Source: Lactarius indigo
Taxonomy: Eukaryota > Basidiomycota > Agaricomycetes > Russulales > Russulaceae
Direction: 5' to 3'
DNA length: 64,000 nt
Assembly: GCA_025766275.1 (NCBI GenBank)
Contig: JAFKAC010000004.1
Location: 620,001 to 684,000 of the forward strand
Shown: piece by piece, positions 10,575-22,623 of the stretch
How positions within the stretch are numbered: position 1 is the stretch's first letter
Layout of the letters: the number at the start of each line of letters is the position of its first letter
Translations under genes and position numbers: made by a program
Notes under the pieces: model-generated
Databases searched by the model: none
The model's input: only the letters and a program-made list of their open reading frames with translations
Told to the model about the DNA's origin: nothing

Positions 10575-11925
10575 ATGGGCGCCACACTATCGCTCTTCCA
10601 GCAGTCCTTCCCCCCGAAGCCAACCTGGGGCGTCGATGATATACCGGACCTTACTGGCAAAGTCATCCTTGTCACTGGTACGTTTCTCAAAACAAATAGA
10701 CACACGTGTGCTCAACGTGGTGTCCGTCCTCAGGTGGTAATGCTGGTGTTGGAAAGGAGACTGTCAAGGTACGTCAAGAGACACTGGATACCAGACCATG
10801 GCTCACCAAACCCCAGCATCTTCTGGCACACAACGCGAAAGTTTACCTCGCTGCGCGCAGCGCTCAAAAGGCGAACGAGGCGATCGCAGAGCTGAAGAAC
10901 GAGACGGGAAAGCAAGCCATTTTCTTGCAGCTCGATCTCTCAGATATTCCTGCAATCCGGAAGTCGGCGCAAGAGTTCCTCTCGTATGTTCCTATCTGTT
11001 GTTGTCGCGTCTTTCTCAAAGCATGTGTTTTCAGGAAAGAAAGTCAACTGCATGTCCTCGTCAACAACGCGTGAGTCCCGTGCTGTTCCCTGAATCCGTG
11101 GATTTTCTGCGGCGGCTAATCGAGCGTGGTGACCCTGATTATAGGGTGTGATGATGTCGCCAGTGGAGCAGGTCACCGTACAAAAGTATGACTTGCAGTT
11201 TGGCACGAACGTCATCGGTAAGTGCCTATCCTCTTTGAGTTAGTCATACTAATCCCCGATTGACTGCATGCAGGCCATTGGTTATTCACACGACTACTGT
11301 TACCTGCTTTGTTTGCAGCTACCGACGCATCGCCCTCCCATGAGAAAGCCCGTGTCGTGACGGTCTCATCGTCCGCTAACTACCTCACAACGGGCCTTGA
11401 TTTCTATGCCATGGCGGATGGTCCTGAACGGAAACAGTACAGCGAAATGGAGTTGTACAACAAGAGTAAATTTGTGCGTAGTGCCGGAGATACTCCCAAT
11501 TTTTCTCAACTTATCGTATTCGCCGAACCCGGTCGTCGCAGGGTAACGTTGTTGTGGCGCGCGAGCTAGCGCGGCGGCACGGGGACAAGATTGTGTCCAC
11601 GAGTCTTAATCCAGGTAATATTCGCACGGAACTTCAGCGGCACATGCCTTGGTGGCAGCGTACTGTACTCGTGCGTTCCTCTCCATCACGGTTAGTGACA
11701 GATTAGCTGACTCTTACTGGTGGGCATTAGTATTGGCTGATGTATCCGGTATCGTACGGAGCTCTCACGCAGCTTTACTGTGCGACGGCACCTTCTGCAG
11801 CGGATGCTAATGGGAAATTTTTCGTTCCATGGGCACGAGTTGATGAGCCGAACAAGGCTGCTTTGGAACCTCAACTTGGCGAGAGGTTGTGGACTTGGTT
11901 GGAGAATGAGACGAAGAAGTACTGA
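10575..11925 (+). pseudogene. Short-chain dehydrogenase/reductase copy 1 (probably broken by a 1-base loss)
   Basis: An 8-exon SDR resembling fungal retinol-dehydrogenase/WWOX-like NAD(P)-dependent oxidoreductases. Exons: 10575-10677, 10734-10768, 10817-10983, 11035-11070, 11145-11217, 11274-11473, 11542-11670, 11731-11925. Motifs are the Rossmann loop [11 protein letters not shown] (spanning intron 1), NNA at the end of exon 4, catalytic Ser in TVSSSANY, and YNKSK. Exon lengths equal those of copies 2 and 3 except exon 5, which is 73 instead of 74 bases. The junction reads AG|GGTGTG where the others read AG|TGGTGTG, so the spliced frame meets TGA at once. Unless another acceptor is used, this copy cannot make a full protein. 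The promoter-side sequence resembles that of copy 3. Confidence 0.8.
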
Positions 11926-13998
11926 GTATTGAAGTACGTATAATACGTAGGGGTGTCCTCACATTGACGCGATTAGTTATCTACTGAACGCTTTGCTCTC
12001 CCTCCGTGTTTTTTTTTTTTTTACTCTCGTACGCCTTACTGCACTGTACAACATCGTGTAGCATTCCCTGTACATCTTATTGTGCTACCTTCAAGGCTAC
12101 ATTGCGATGTTTTGTTTTGAACCATCTATATTCTGGAACAGTATATGCAGTGTAATACAAGACCACAGGCGGCCCGACGAAGCAGCCGACTGCTGTACTC
12201 TGTACGAAGCCTCACCCGCCTGTGAAGGGGTTATCACCGATCAACTAATTCACCATCACCTCCACACTAGTGTCGACGACTACTTCGGCCCTGTGAGTCC
12301 AGATGCTGTAAGACTACAGTACGAGAGAAAGCAGGCGGGAGTAGAGTAAAGAAATGGCGTAAAGAACGAGCCAGGTGGGTCAGCCTGAGTGTGTTATGTC
12401 AGAATAGGCGCCCTCTCAGAGGGGACCCGCATAACGACGTAGACGAAAAGTAGGTGTAAATGTTGTTTTCCAACATGAGCCGGACCCACTTCTAAGATAG
12501 TGCCTCCCGTTGATATACTCAGTCGCCCCCGATCGCTACAGTAAGGGATGCGTCCAAGATGCGCACGATTTTGGGGTGTGTGAAGCGGCGCAAGCAGTCG
12601 CGCAGGTTTCTGCGATGCGTGAGATTTCGCAGGTAGGTACGTGGTGGTCGCGGACGCGTCAGTGTCGAATGGCTAAGGCCGCACGCAAGTGCGGTGAAGT
12701 CGAGAAATGCTGCACGGCGGCGCCTGCTGAGTCGAGTAAAGACAATAGCTACAGTACATACAGTGGGTAACTAAACCAAGGACCAGGGTGAATTGTTGAG
12801 ATCCAGTAGACATTAGATAATCGTAATATTACCGTAGTTGAACATTAAACGTTCAACACCAAAGGTGGAACAAAGGGGGAAAAAGAACAAGGGGCGAGTT
12901 AGTCATGAAGCGTGGTTAGCACTGTTTCCGTCATAGTCGACGACCGTGGTTTGATCGTGCATTTTGAACGGCGCGAAGTGCACCACAAGCGCCAAGGCCG
13001 CCTTACTCAGCGTAACAAGTAACAAGCGCCTAGGCACAGGGAGAGAAAAGAGGATAGAAACACGCAAGTAGGGGGGAATGAGAACTCACAGGACGACCAA
13101 GGAGACGAACTCCTGTGCTCTGGCGGAGCCGGGCGCCCGTCGGTGTCTGTTGCGGAAAGGAACTCGAATTGAACGCACCGAACATGCTCGCCCTTGTCCC
13201 TATCTGAAACGTTCAGACACGGTGCTGCGCAGGCTGACTGTACACACATCAGCGGTGGCGTCACCACAAATGTGATAGACGCTGACGCAGGGACATTCTG
13301 GGACAGTATGAGTCATGTAATGCAAACAAGCTGAAGCAACCCGTGCCTACGGCATGGTGCTGAAGCTTGTGTAATACACTAAATATGGCCAGGTAGCTGA
13401 CTAATCCACCATCCCTCCACGTTAACTTCGACTACTTCAGCCCTGTGAAGCCATATGTTGTGTGATAACGAGAGTAAGTAGGGTGGGGCGCTTGTAGAGT
13501 GAAGAAAAAAGCGTGAAGAATGAAGGGGCTAGTGGGCACCACAATGCGGGTAACAATCTTGGTAAGAACAGTCACCCAAAGCGCCGCCTGGCGTTGATGT
13601 ATGGGTCAAGGTATCAATATGCGATTATATGCCATTCCCTATCCTGGGCTGACTTGTAATAGAAGGGCCCCCTCTTTCTCCATGCGGGTGCATTAACCTA
13701 CTTTCTTTTCTTGTCAGGTCTCGGGATTGAAAGTCAGAATGATCCATGAGTGCATCAGTCGCCGTGTCGTCCAACGGCGCCACGTTTCCCGGCGGTGCAC
13801 GGCACGTTGCCATTGGGCTTAGTGGTCCAGCTAGTGGCCCGACTACTGCGGAACTTTACTTAATCATGATGCATCATTTGCTCTTATTGGCCAGAACCCA
13901 GCTTCCCTAGGCTCTTATACCCTTTCCTCTTTCCTCTCATCATCCCTACCCACCTACCTCCTCCCTACTACTACTTTGTACTACACTCAGGAAAGGAC
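11926..13998. other. Intergenic region between SDR copies 1 and 2, with a diverged internal duplication
   Basis: No gene can be supported here. Two segments resemble each other: about 12240-12380 and 13395-13545 share CACC-ATC-CCTCCAC, a GACTACTTC-GCCCTGTGA block and a trailing AAAGAA-GCGT-AAGAA block. This suggests that the tandem duplication which made the SDR array included intergenic DNA. A T run sits at 12007-12021 downstream of copy 1. Confidence 0.5.
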
Positions 13999-15366
13999 AT
14001 GGGTACCACACTATCGATCTTTCGGCAGGCCTTCCCTCCGAAGCCAAAGTGGGGTGTCAATGAAATACCAGACCTTTCTGGCAAAGTCATTCTCGTCACG
14101 GGTGCGTTTCTCAGGATAAATAAATGTGCATGTGCTCAACAATGGTGGTCTCCCATAGGTGGTAATACTGGTATCGGAAAGGAGACTGTCAAGGTACGTT
14201 AGAGACATTGGGGGCGAGCGAGGGCTCATCGATGAAACCCTAGCAACTCCTAGTACACAACGCGAAGGTTTACCTTGCGGCCCGCAGCGCTCAAAAAGCA
14301 AACGAGGCGATTGCCGAGTTGAAGAGCGAGACGGGCAAGGAAGCCATTTTCCTCGAGCTTAATCTTTCGGATATCCCCGCGATCCGGAAGTCGGCGCAAG
14401 AGTTCCTTTCGTATGTTCTTATCTTATTACCTTTCCATCAGGGTTCCCAAACCACGCCTTTTCAGGAAAGAGAGTCAGCTGCATGTCCTTATCAATAATG
14501 CGTGAGTCATCGCGTTGTTGTTGCCAGAAATGTGTTCTCTGTGGCGGCTGGTCGACCTTAGTGACGCCGATTACAGTGGTGTGATGACGTCGCCAAAGGA
14601 GATGCTTACCGTACAAAAGTACGACTTGCAGTTCGGCACGAACGTCATGGGTAAGCGCCTATCCTCTTACAGCTAGTCGTTGTCGGGTTCGCTAATTCCC
14701 GACGTTGTAGGCCACTGGTTATTCACCACTCTGCTGTTACCCGCTCTGTTTGCAGCTACCGACGCATCACCCTCCCACGAGAAAGCCCGCGTCGTGACCG
14801 TCTCATCGGCTGCTAACTACTTCATATCGGGCCTTGACTTTGATGCCGTCCCGGATGGTCCTGCGAGAGAAAAGTTCAGCTCGTTGCAGTTGTACAACAA
14901 TAGTAAACTTGTGCGTAGAGAGCGAAGATTTCTCCTGACTTTCCTGACGTATTCGCCCAACTCGGTCGCAGGGTAACGTTGTTATGGCGCGCGAGCTAGC
15001 GCGACGGCACGGCGACAAGATCGTCTCCACGAGTCTTAATCCAGGTAATATTCGCACGGATCTTCTGCGGTACCAGCCCGGCTGGCGCCACGCGATATTC
15101 GTGCGTTGCTTCCATCGCGTATGATTTCGCGGAATACTAGCTGACTCTTTTGCTGGTGGGGGGGCAATTAGTATCGGTTGTTTCACCCAATACCGTACGG
15201 AGCTCTCACGCAGCTGTATTGCGCGACGTCACCTGCTGCGGCGGATGCCAACGGAAAGTTTTTCATTCCGTGGGCACGACCTGGTGAGCCGAACAAGGCT
15301 GCTTTAGATCCACAAGCTGGCGAGAAGTTGTGGACTTGGTTGGAGAATGAGACGAAAAAATACTGA
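13999..15366 (+). CDS. Short-chain dehydrogenase/reductase copy 2
   Basis: An intact 8-exon gene for a 312-residue cytosolic or membrane-associated NAD(P)-dependent oxidoreductase; the substrate is unknown. Exons: 13999-14101, 14159-14193, 14244-14410, 14466-14501, 14577-14650, 14711-14910, 14972-15100, 15172-15366; all join in frame. The N-terminus [20 protein letters not shown] precedes [13 protein letters not shown]. Motifs are [10 protein letters not shown] (cofactor loop), NNAG, catalytic Ser in TVSSAANY and YNNSK, and PGNIRTD. It differs from copies 1 and 3 at many positions (for example QLLVHNAK against HLLAHNAK), so it is the diverged member of the array. The start ATG is conserved in all three copies. 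Confidence 0.9.
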
Positions 15367-15705
15367 TTAGTAGGTCTGCATGGCAGACCAAAGTCTTGAT
15401 AAAGCTGCGGCGTGTCCTATCATGCTCGCATTTACTCATGTTTTGCTGGACCCCTTCGTATCGTGTAATTATATATACCTCATAACGTGTCCTGAGAGAC
15501 AAGAATACTACGGCGGTGTTACTGAGGACCCAACAAGATTACGTACTCGGCCGTAGAGGGAGAGATCACGCGGGAATGTAGAAGTTGGTAATATTTCCGC
15601 GAGAGGGAATTCCCAGAGTAGCGGTGTAGATACACAAAAGAGGAAGGAAGGAAGAAAAGAGATACCGGGCCGTCGTCGCGCCAAACACACCTAGGCGCAG
15701 TATTT

Positions 15706-16338
15706 CCACCCTTATGCAGGTTGCCACGGATCACGCCTTCACGGGCATGTACGTCCAACGCTTCCGCACCAACGACCCATCCCGAAAATGCGTCTTGCCC
15801 TTGCGGTGCGCCCCTTCGAACTGCGGAGCACATCATCCATTCCTGCCCGCGTTACCTTCACGATCGCATCAACACCGGCATCCTCCGGTTTGCGATTACC
15901 CCCTACGCCCCCCCCCTTTACCCATTCACCCTCCTCCTATCAGAGAAGAGGGGCGTAGGTAAATCACTCGACTTCTTCGACCAGACTCGCGCGCTCTCCA
16001 AGCCGGAATCCGGTCCCCCTATACCACGTGCCCCCTGAACCCGACTAAGTAGGTGCACACTGAGGTTTGGCTTCCTCAACGGTCTCTTTTGACTGTCTAA
16101 TCGGCGGATTCAACCCCGCATATTTTATTCTCTGCGTCTCTGACTGCGACTGTATGCCCAGTGACCCCAGTGGTAGCCTCCCTTGTAATTTTTCTCTGAG
16201 ATTTTGATTCCGTACTTACTCTGTCTCGGGGGCACCTCCCATGGACTAATGTATTCCTTAAATAAGGCTTCGTTCGGCTGTGACTGGTCTGTAATTCTTT
16301 GTTGCGTATCCCAGAATAAATATTGATCAAAAAAAAAA
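15706..16338 (+). mobile_element. 5'-truncated LINE (non-LTR retrotransposon) 3' end
   Basis: A fragment encoding the C-terminal cysteine motif typical of fungal Tad-like LINEs (CPCGAPLRTAEHIIHSCPRY, about 15796-15855), preceded in another frame by DHAFTGMYVQRF. The switch of frame near 15785 shows a frameshift. It is followed by about 300 bases of 3' untranslated sequence and an A11 tail at 16329-16339. GA-rich strings before (about 15641-15662) and after (16340-16355) the fragment are similar and may be a target-site duplication, but they are low-complexity. It lies between SDR copies 2 and 3. Confidence 0.65.
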
Positions 16339-16560
16339 AGGAAGGAAAGAGAGACGGACGACCAAAGGTAGCGAGGGTCGTCTTATTAGCGTTCGTCTCT
16401 GGTATTTCGGAATGCATGTAGCGTAGTACACATTCCGAGACAAGAAGTAAAAGAGCCCCAGATTAGGGAAGGGTTGGACTTCCTCTGTCAGGAGACACTA
16501 GTCGCACTACACGATATCATACCGGCCATGTGAAGGGTGCGGAGGATGATCTCTGATGCG

Positions 16561-17439
16561 TTAGGCGTCGAAAGAGCTCCGTGAAGCGTTTTTATGGATC
16601 GCCAAAGTAGGGCCAGGAGCGTCGTTTTCGCGCGAACCAACATACGCACTACGTTCTGCCTGGGCAGCAGCACCTAGATCAGGTGCAGAGTTCGGTCGTG
16701 GAGGAGGAGCGCCTGGAGGAACGGGAGCTAGTACCGATGAATGAGATTCTGTCGAAGAAGCTGCGTGGTCAGATCCGGGCCGTGCGGCAGAGTTTGAAGA
16801 CAACGACGGATCTGCAGGGAGCGTATTGTCAACAACCAGAGGTGACGATGAAATGTCTGGAAAATCAGAGGGACTCGGAGTTCGGCGGTGTGTAATGGCA
16901 CCAGATAGGGATGTTGAGGCCTTAGAGGTAGATGAATGAGAGGGTGCTGAAAGTTCCGGGGAGGATAAGAGCATCAACCTTACGGTGGCATCGGCCCGGG
17001 TGCCTTGTGTCGTCACGTGAACGGCGACTGGATCAGGTAAAGTGGCGGGAATGCGGGGGTTTTCAATGGTTGTGTGAGATGCTGGAATGGTGATGTTGTC
17101 GCCGAGTGGTGGGACATATGTGATGCGTTTGTCTACATAGATTGAAGTGGGTAAGGACGAAGAAGGCGCATCAGTGCCACTAGAAAAGGGAACAGGAGAT
17201 GGTGCAGCGCTATCACGCAGTACAGAGCAAGCAGAGGTCACGCAGGCAGAGACCTCGTGGACATGATGAGATGTTGAACCGGGATTGTGGCCAGACACGT
17301 TGCACAATGGATACGAAGATGGCGCCCGCAGAATTGGACCATAGTCGTTAGTGGAGGGGCGTGCTGTAGCAGAACCGGAATCATGGTGTAGAGCAAAATA
17401 AACATTGGAAATGGGTCTCAGGATGTACCACGCGATCAT
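16561..17439 (-). CDS. Hypothetical Ser/Pro/Thr-rich protein
   Basis: A 292-codon minus-strand open frame from ATG at 17439. The product is dominated by Ser, Pro, Ala and Thr with no recognisable domain and would be largely disordered. Just upstream (17450-17540) another frame encodes a plausible peptide (VQVNLHLNLGFNDRGKMIPF), so the true gene may have more exons, or this may be a transposon relic. The compositional bias leaves open that the frame is fortuitous. I do not recognise it. Confidence 0.3.
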   Translation of the reverse strand: MIAWYILRPISNVYFALHHDSGSATARPSTNDYGPILRAPSSYPLCNVSGHNPGSTSHHVHEVSACVTSACSVLRDSAAPSPVPFSSGTDAPSSSLPTSIYVDKRITYVPPLGDNITIPASHTTIENPRIPATLPDPVAVHVTTQGTRADATVRLMLLSSPELSAPSHSSTSKASTSLSGAITHRRTPSPSDFPDISSSPLVVDNTLPADPSLSSNSAARPGSDHAASSTESHSSVLAPVPPGAPPPRPNSAPDLGAAAQAERSAYVGSRENDAPGPTLAIHKNASRSSFDA

Positions 17440-18162
17440 CGTGTCGTCGAGTCCTTGTTGGTGCCGCCTTGAAACGGAATCATCTTGCCTCGATCGTTGA
17501 ATCCGAGGTTGAGGTGCAGGTTCACTTGAACGCCGCCGCGTCTGCAGGTGTCCAACGCACTAGAGACTATGGGTAAGGCATTAAATGTGGGCGTTTGGCT
17601 GTACGCACAAGTAACTCAGTGCTCGACTCCGGGGAACTCCCATCCACGCATATATTTGGTTCATCACTGTGCCATATCTCTACAGGAATGACTGAGACAC
17701 ATACTAGAGTGGGTTGGGGAGCGGCGTGTTCACAACGCGGGAAAAGCAGAGAAGCGCGTGGGGAAAGCGGCGCTTAGGAAGTGTGTAGAGAATAGCGGGG
17801 CAAGCGCGGGCAAGTGCGGGCAAACCCGGCGAGCGTGGAGAACCTGCTAGAAACGCTATGTTATCAGCCAGGGAGAGAGCAGGCATACCACCGTCAAGTA
17901 TCTATAATGAAAGGTTAGGATGAGTCATCTGCCAGCGGGGTCCAACGGCGCAATGTTTCCCGACGGCGCGGTGACGTTGGGCTTAGTAATCGAACCAGTG
18001 CAAGTGCGAGTCGGACCAGAGATTACAGTAAGCAAGCTTTGCTTACACATACAGGAGTGGCGATCGTTGGGCGCTTCATCATGTCTTTTATAGACCGAGA
18101 CGCAACTTTCTCTGCTCTCATATCGTTCTCTCTTTCCTCTTATCCCACATCTTTCATAACAC
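17440..18162. other. Spacer upstream of SDR copy 3, with a promoter block shared with the other copies
   Basis: No gene is supported between 17550 and 18162. The 110 bases before the copy 3 ATG match those before copy 1, including TGGGCGCTTC-TCATGTCT-TTATAG about 100 bases upstream and a CT-rich stretch. A more distal block (17935-18000, containing GTCCAACGGCG) also resembles 13765-13835 upstream of copy 2. These look like duplicated promoters; TTATAG may act as the TATA element. Confidence 0.5.
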
Positions 18163-19523
18163 ATGGGTACCACACTATCGATCTTCCAGCAATCCTTCCC
18201 TCCGAAGCCAACGTGGGGCGTCGATGACATCCCAGACCTTACTGGCAAAGTCATCCTTGTCACGGGTGAGTTTCTCAAAACAAATAAACGCGCGTATGCT
18301 TAACGTGGTTTTCGCCCTCAGGTGGTAATGCTGGCGTTGGACGGGAGACTGTCAAGGTAACGTTAAGAGACATTGCATACCAGACTATGGCTCATCAAAC
18401 CCCAGCATCTTCTGGCACACAACGCGAAGGTTTACCTCGCGGCGCGGAGCGCTCAAAAGGCGAACGAGGCGATCGCAGAACTGAAGAACGAGACGGGAAA
18501 GCAAGCCATTTTTCTGCAGCTCGATCTCTCAGATATTCCTGCAATCCGGAAGTCGGCACAAGAGTTCCTCTCGTATGTTCTTATCTGTTATCGTCGCGTC
18601 TTTCTCAAACCATGTGTTTTTAGGAAAGAAAGCCAACTGCATGTCCTCGTCAACAATGCGTGAGTCCCGTGCTGTTCCTTGAATCCGTGGATTTCCTGCG
18701 GCGGCTAATCGGCTGTGATGACGCTGATTTATATAGTGGTGTGATGATGTCGCCGATGGAGCAGGTCACTGTACAAAAGTATGACATGCAGTTTGGCACG
18801 AACGTCATTGGTAGGTGCCTATCTTATCCTCTTCGAGTTCGTCATACTAATTGCCGATGACTGCATGCAGGCCATTGGTTATTCACACAACTACTATTAC
18901 CTGCTCTGTTCGCAGCTACCGACGCATCACCCTCCCACGAGAAAGCGCGCATCGTGACGGTCTCGTCGTCCGCTAACTACCTCACAACGGGTCTTGATTT
19001 CTCTGCCATGGTGGATAGTCCTGAACGGAAACAGTACAGCGGAGTAGAGTTGTACAACAAGAGTAAATTTGTGCGTACAGCCGAAATAACATTTCTCACA
19101 AACTGTATCTCATTTGCCGAACCCGGTCGCAGGGCAACATTGTTGTGGCGCGCGAGCTGGCACGGCGGTACGGCGACAAGATCGTCTCTACGAGTCTTAA
19201 TCCAGGAAATATTCGTACTGATATTCTGAGGCACCAGCCCGGGTGGCGCAACGCTATTTTCGTGCGTTTCCCCCCTTTGTCGCGTATGGTGGGCTGATAG
19301 CTGACTCTCGTTGGGGTTGGGCATATAGTATTGGTTGATGTACCCGGTATCGTACGGAGCTCTCACGCAGCTTTACTGCGCGACGGCACCTTCTGCGGCG
19401 GACGCCAATGGGAAATTTTTCGTTCCCTGGGCACGACTTGGTGAGCCGAACAAGGCCACTTTGGAACCTCAAGTGGGCGAGAGGTTGTGGACTTGGTTGG
19501 AGAATGAGACGAAGAAGTATTGA
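18163..19523 (+). CDS. Short-chain dehydrogenase/reductase copy 3
   Basis: An intact 8-exon gene for a 312-residue SDR. Exons: 18163-18265, 18322-18356, 18406-18572, 18624-18659, 18737-18810, 18871-19070, 19133-19261, 19329-19523; all phases agree. It has [11 protein letters not shown] (cofactor loop), NNAGVM, catalytic Ser in TVSSSANY and YNKSK, and a C-terminal segment ending [11 protein letters not shown]. Exon 3 is identical in protein sequence to copy 1, so copies 1 and 3 are the closer pair despite copy 2 lying between them. This could reflect gene conversion or the order of duplication. Substrate and pathway cannot be read from sequence. Confidence 0.9.
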
Positions 19524-21799
19524 TTGTTGAATTCGTGTGGAGATCAAGTGCACGATACGTGGACGTGTGTCTTTACCTTGGCCCCTCACGAATGGTTGTT
19601 CGTTTGAACGCGTTGCCCTCCTTCCGTGTATTTTTTTTCCCATTTTCGTGTACCTTATGGCATTGTATATCGTGTAGCTTTACATCTTAATGGGCCACTG
19701 TATCTTTTGAGTATACGTCCGGTCGACAACTGGCTCTAGTGACGGGCGGTCACGTCACCGAGTGATGCCGTCACCCGGGCCTGCGGTCGGGCCACCGCAG
19801 GACCTAGAACACAGTATGCGTGCACCCAAATCCTCCCCAGCATCCTTAGCACACTTCGTATGTTTCGCACATTTCTCCTCTTTCGGCCTTTCTTAACACC
19901 CTTAGCACATTTGTGCACGTTATCCATTATGATACGTTGGTGTCTTTAGGGCGCCCTGCACATTTCACACATTTTTGACTTGCCCCCTTGCATTCCCCAG
20001 AATTGCTCACCCACGCGCGGCCTTAGTGACTCAAGAACTACGTCTCTTCTACCACTGTGGCAACCTATGCAAAACTTTGTGTCACGCGGAAGCGTGCGCA
20101 ATCGTTTTTCGATTGCCTGCGACCAGACCAGCAGGGCTCCATGCGGCCCACTGTTCCTATTTCCGACCTCGCCGCACAGTCATGCGGCCTCATTGACTCG
20201 AGCGAAACGCGTCGACGACAAAGGTAGCCGTCTCTACAAAGTTTCGCGTCGCGCGGAAGCGTGCGCGACCGTCTTAGATCGCTTGCAACCACTGACCCAG
20301 CAGGGCTCAGTGTAGCCCACCGTTTGTTCGCGTTGGCCTAGAGTGAATCCCCGAAGGTGGAATGATAGGGAGAAAGTATTAGAAGATGGGAGACGGGAAT
20401 GGGAGAAACGTCGGAACGCACAGTTGACTACAGTCCACCTAGGAGGTCCGGTAAGGTGATGAAACACAACAGTGCTTGAGTTTGTTCATCATTTTCCTCT
20501 TCATAGCAACTCTTGGAGTCTTGGGGGTGATGCATAATGAAGTGGTGTGAAGAACTTGGGAAACTCGGAATTGATGTACGGTGAACTGTTGTCGGGATCT
20601 TCACTGGGTCTTCGTGTGAAGGAGTCCGAGATCCGATGATGGGCGAAACGATGCGACAACGTTACAATGTTTGTGGAAGGCTCCGGACGCTACTTGAGGC
20701 AAGACTGGCGGATTTAGCGGGAGTGACGAAACGGGCAAAAGGCGTGCAGGAGCGAGGCGAAAAACACCCCACTTGCGCTCCGGGGGTTTTACAGTATCCG
20801 CCTCAACACTACAGTATAGTACACGTGGTATTTGACGCTGTTCTGATGGCGGGCCGGCCCTGCAAAACAGCTCCGAGTCGCCGTCTCTCGAGGCAGTCAT
20901 CAGCAAAACGACAAAAGTTTAACTTATTTCATTGCTTCAGTTAAATCTGATTGCTCAGTCACTAAGCTGCAAGTAACACTAAGTGACTACTAACCATCTC
21001 AACCAAATTTAAGGCTTTTCAGAGCCAATTTCTGACTCAAGCACACAGTGGAAATTCATAAGAGTGCTAAGACTGTAAGGCATTGTAAATCCAAAATACA
21101 ACATGGCCGAGCATTTGAAGAATGTCACTGTCGCACTTGATATCACACCAGTGGCACACTCACAACTGCCTCACTCAATTTGGTGGTCACTCCAATAAGG
21201 GTAAGTGGCCTTTGCAAAGTGGAGTAACATTAATCTATCTTAGTATACTTGGAAAATGGTATAGAGTTGTGGTAAAGGTTACAGGCGAGGCTGAAGTAAT
21301 AGGGGTGGTCACGTGCAGGTGACCATGAGGGGATTAAGTCAAGATTTGATACAAGTGATGATGTTTTTTGTGTGGAGGCATGCAGGGGTAGACAAGTCAA
21401 TAGAATCAATTCTGTTACATCTGTTACATCTTTTGGGCTCCTTTTGAGCTGCCTTTTATAAGTACAAGTATACTAATATCAACTGCTTTTTCAAAAACAA
21501 TTCATGACATGAGTAAGAAGCTCAGGGAGTTGTATAGTAACTTGGGCAGACACACAGACCATAGGCACGATACCAAAGCAAATACAAGTTGTGCTTGCTT
21601 CCCATTTGTGGCTGCAAACCATCCTTTAGATGGGAATGGGTATGTGTGAGGAACATTCAAGAGACTGAAATCATAGTAATAATAAACATACATCATTGCT
21701 GCTTGAAGCAGCTGTCTGAATCTGCAAAATGTATAGTAACTGAATACTGTGGAACGTGTGGGAAAGAATATGGATAAAAAATGTACAAGCCCCAATGGG
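19524..21799. other. Gene-poor stretch with a short tandem duplication
   Basis: No gene is supported. Two neighbouring segments, about 20030-20165 and 20205-20335, are related: both run through AAA-CTTTG/GTTTCG, then CGCGGAAGCGTGCGC, then CAGCAGGGCTC and CCCAC. This indicates a diverged duplication with a period near 170 bases. From 20940 to 21800 the sequence becomes AT-rich and structureless until the Copia solo LTR. Confidence 0.5.
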
Positions 21800-21804
21800 G
21801 CAGG

Positions 21805-22430
21805 TGTTGATAAGTGACCCTTGCACACTTAGCGGCTCGTACGGACCGGACTTGCAGCATGGACTGCTTTAGATTAGATATACAGGACTTGTAGATTAGA
21901 TACTATTTGATCTGTACAATCTGGACTTATCATTGCATCATACATGACATCACTGTACTTCTATGACATCATACATCTGGACTCTGCATTGTATATCACC
22001 TTTGTACTTTCCTTTTGTTCTGTACTTAGCTCTATCCTTATTATGATGTCACTATGATATCATTTGCTTCTGGACTCTCCTTATCCTTTCTTCCCTTGTT
22101 CTCAGAACGTCCACTCCTTTGTCCATTTGTAGAACAATACTTCCTTGTACTGTGTGACTTAGTGTTACATCCCTTGTACAGTGTCACTACCAGAAAGTGT
22201 ATAAGTAGAGTACCATGTACGCTCCTGGTCCACATCAGTTCTCACTACTTGTGTGCCAGGTAAGCCTCTTCCCTCTAAATGTAACAACATCAGTTCTTAC
22301 TGCTTGTGTGCCAGACAACCCTCTTGCTTTACTTGCCTGACCCCCTGCTGCTGCTTCAAGCACTCTAGCATATCTCACCACAGACACCTTTGCACTCTGT
22401 GAGTATGCCCTTCTACTGTGCTGTTCATCA
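21805..22430 (+). mobile_element. Solo Copia LTR (family of Copia 2)
   Basis: A 626-bp LTR running from TGTTGATAAG to GTTCATCA, closely similar to the 627-bp 5' LTR of Copia 2 at 60311. It is flanked by a perfect 5-bp duplication, GCAGG (21800-21804 and 22431-22435). It carries a duplicated CATCAGTTCT-ACT-CTTGTGTGCCAG segment like that in the Copia 2 LTR. No coding remains, so it is a recombination product. Confidence 0.92.
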
Positions 22431-22539
22431 GCAGGTCCAAAAATTTAGGGCAGGCCAGAATGGAAAATGCCTGAGGCTGAGCATGATATGCATGAATGCT
22501 ACTGCTGCTTGGTCCTCTGATGGAACGAATCTGCCACTC

Positions 22540-22623
22540 CCCCTCAAGCATGACATAGCCTGAGGGAGATGATATGAAAATTTGCCTTCCATTTGGGAAG
22601 GGCTTTTGTCAGAATGTCTGTGG
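22540..22623 (-). pseudogene. Remnant of a Copia polyprotein C-terminus
   Basis: Read on the minus strand from the edge of Gypsy C, the sequence encodes TTDILTKALPKWKANFHIIS and then LRLCHA before a stop. This is followed by a G-rich polypurine-like string (TTGAGGGGGAGTGGCAG). The pattern is the canonical end of Copia RNase H and the 3' polypurine tract. Gypsy C inserted just upstream of this motif. Little of the older Copia coding can be recognised on the far side (30489 onward). Confidence 0.6.

Noticed and set aside
12510..12770. 86-codon frame between SDR copies
   Set aside because: No motif, no splice support and no similarity to the corresponding spacer of the other SDR copies.
22041..22263. 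Short open frames on both strands at 22.0-22.3 kb
   Set aside because: They lie in the solo Copia LTR, which is non-coding.
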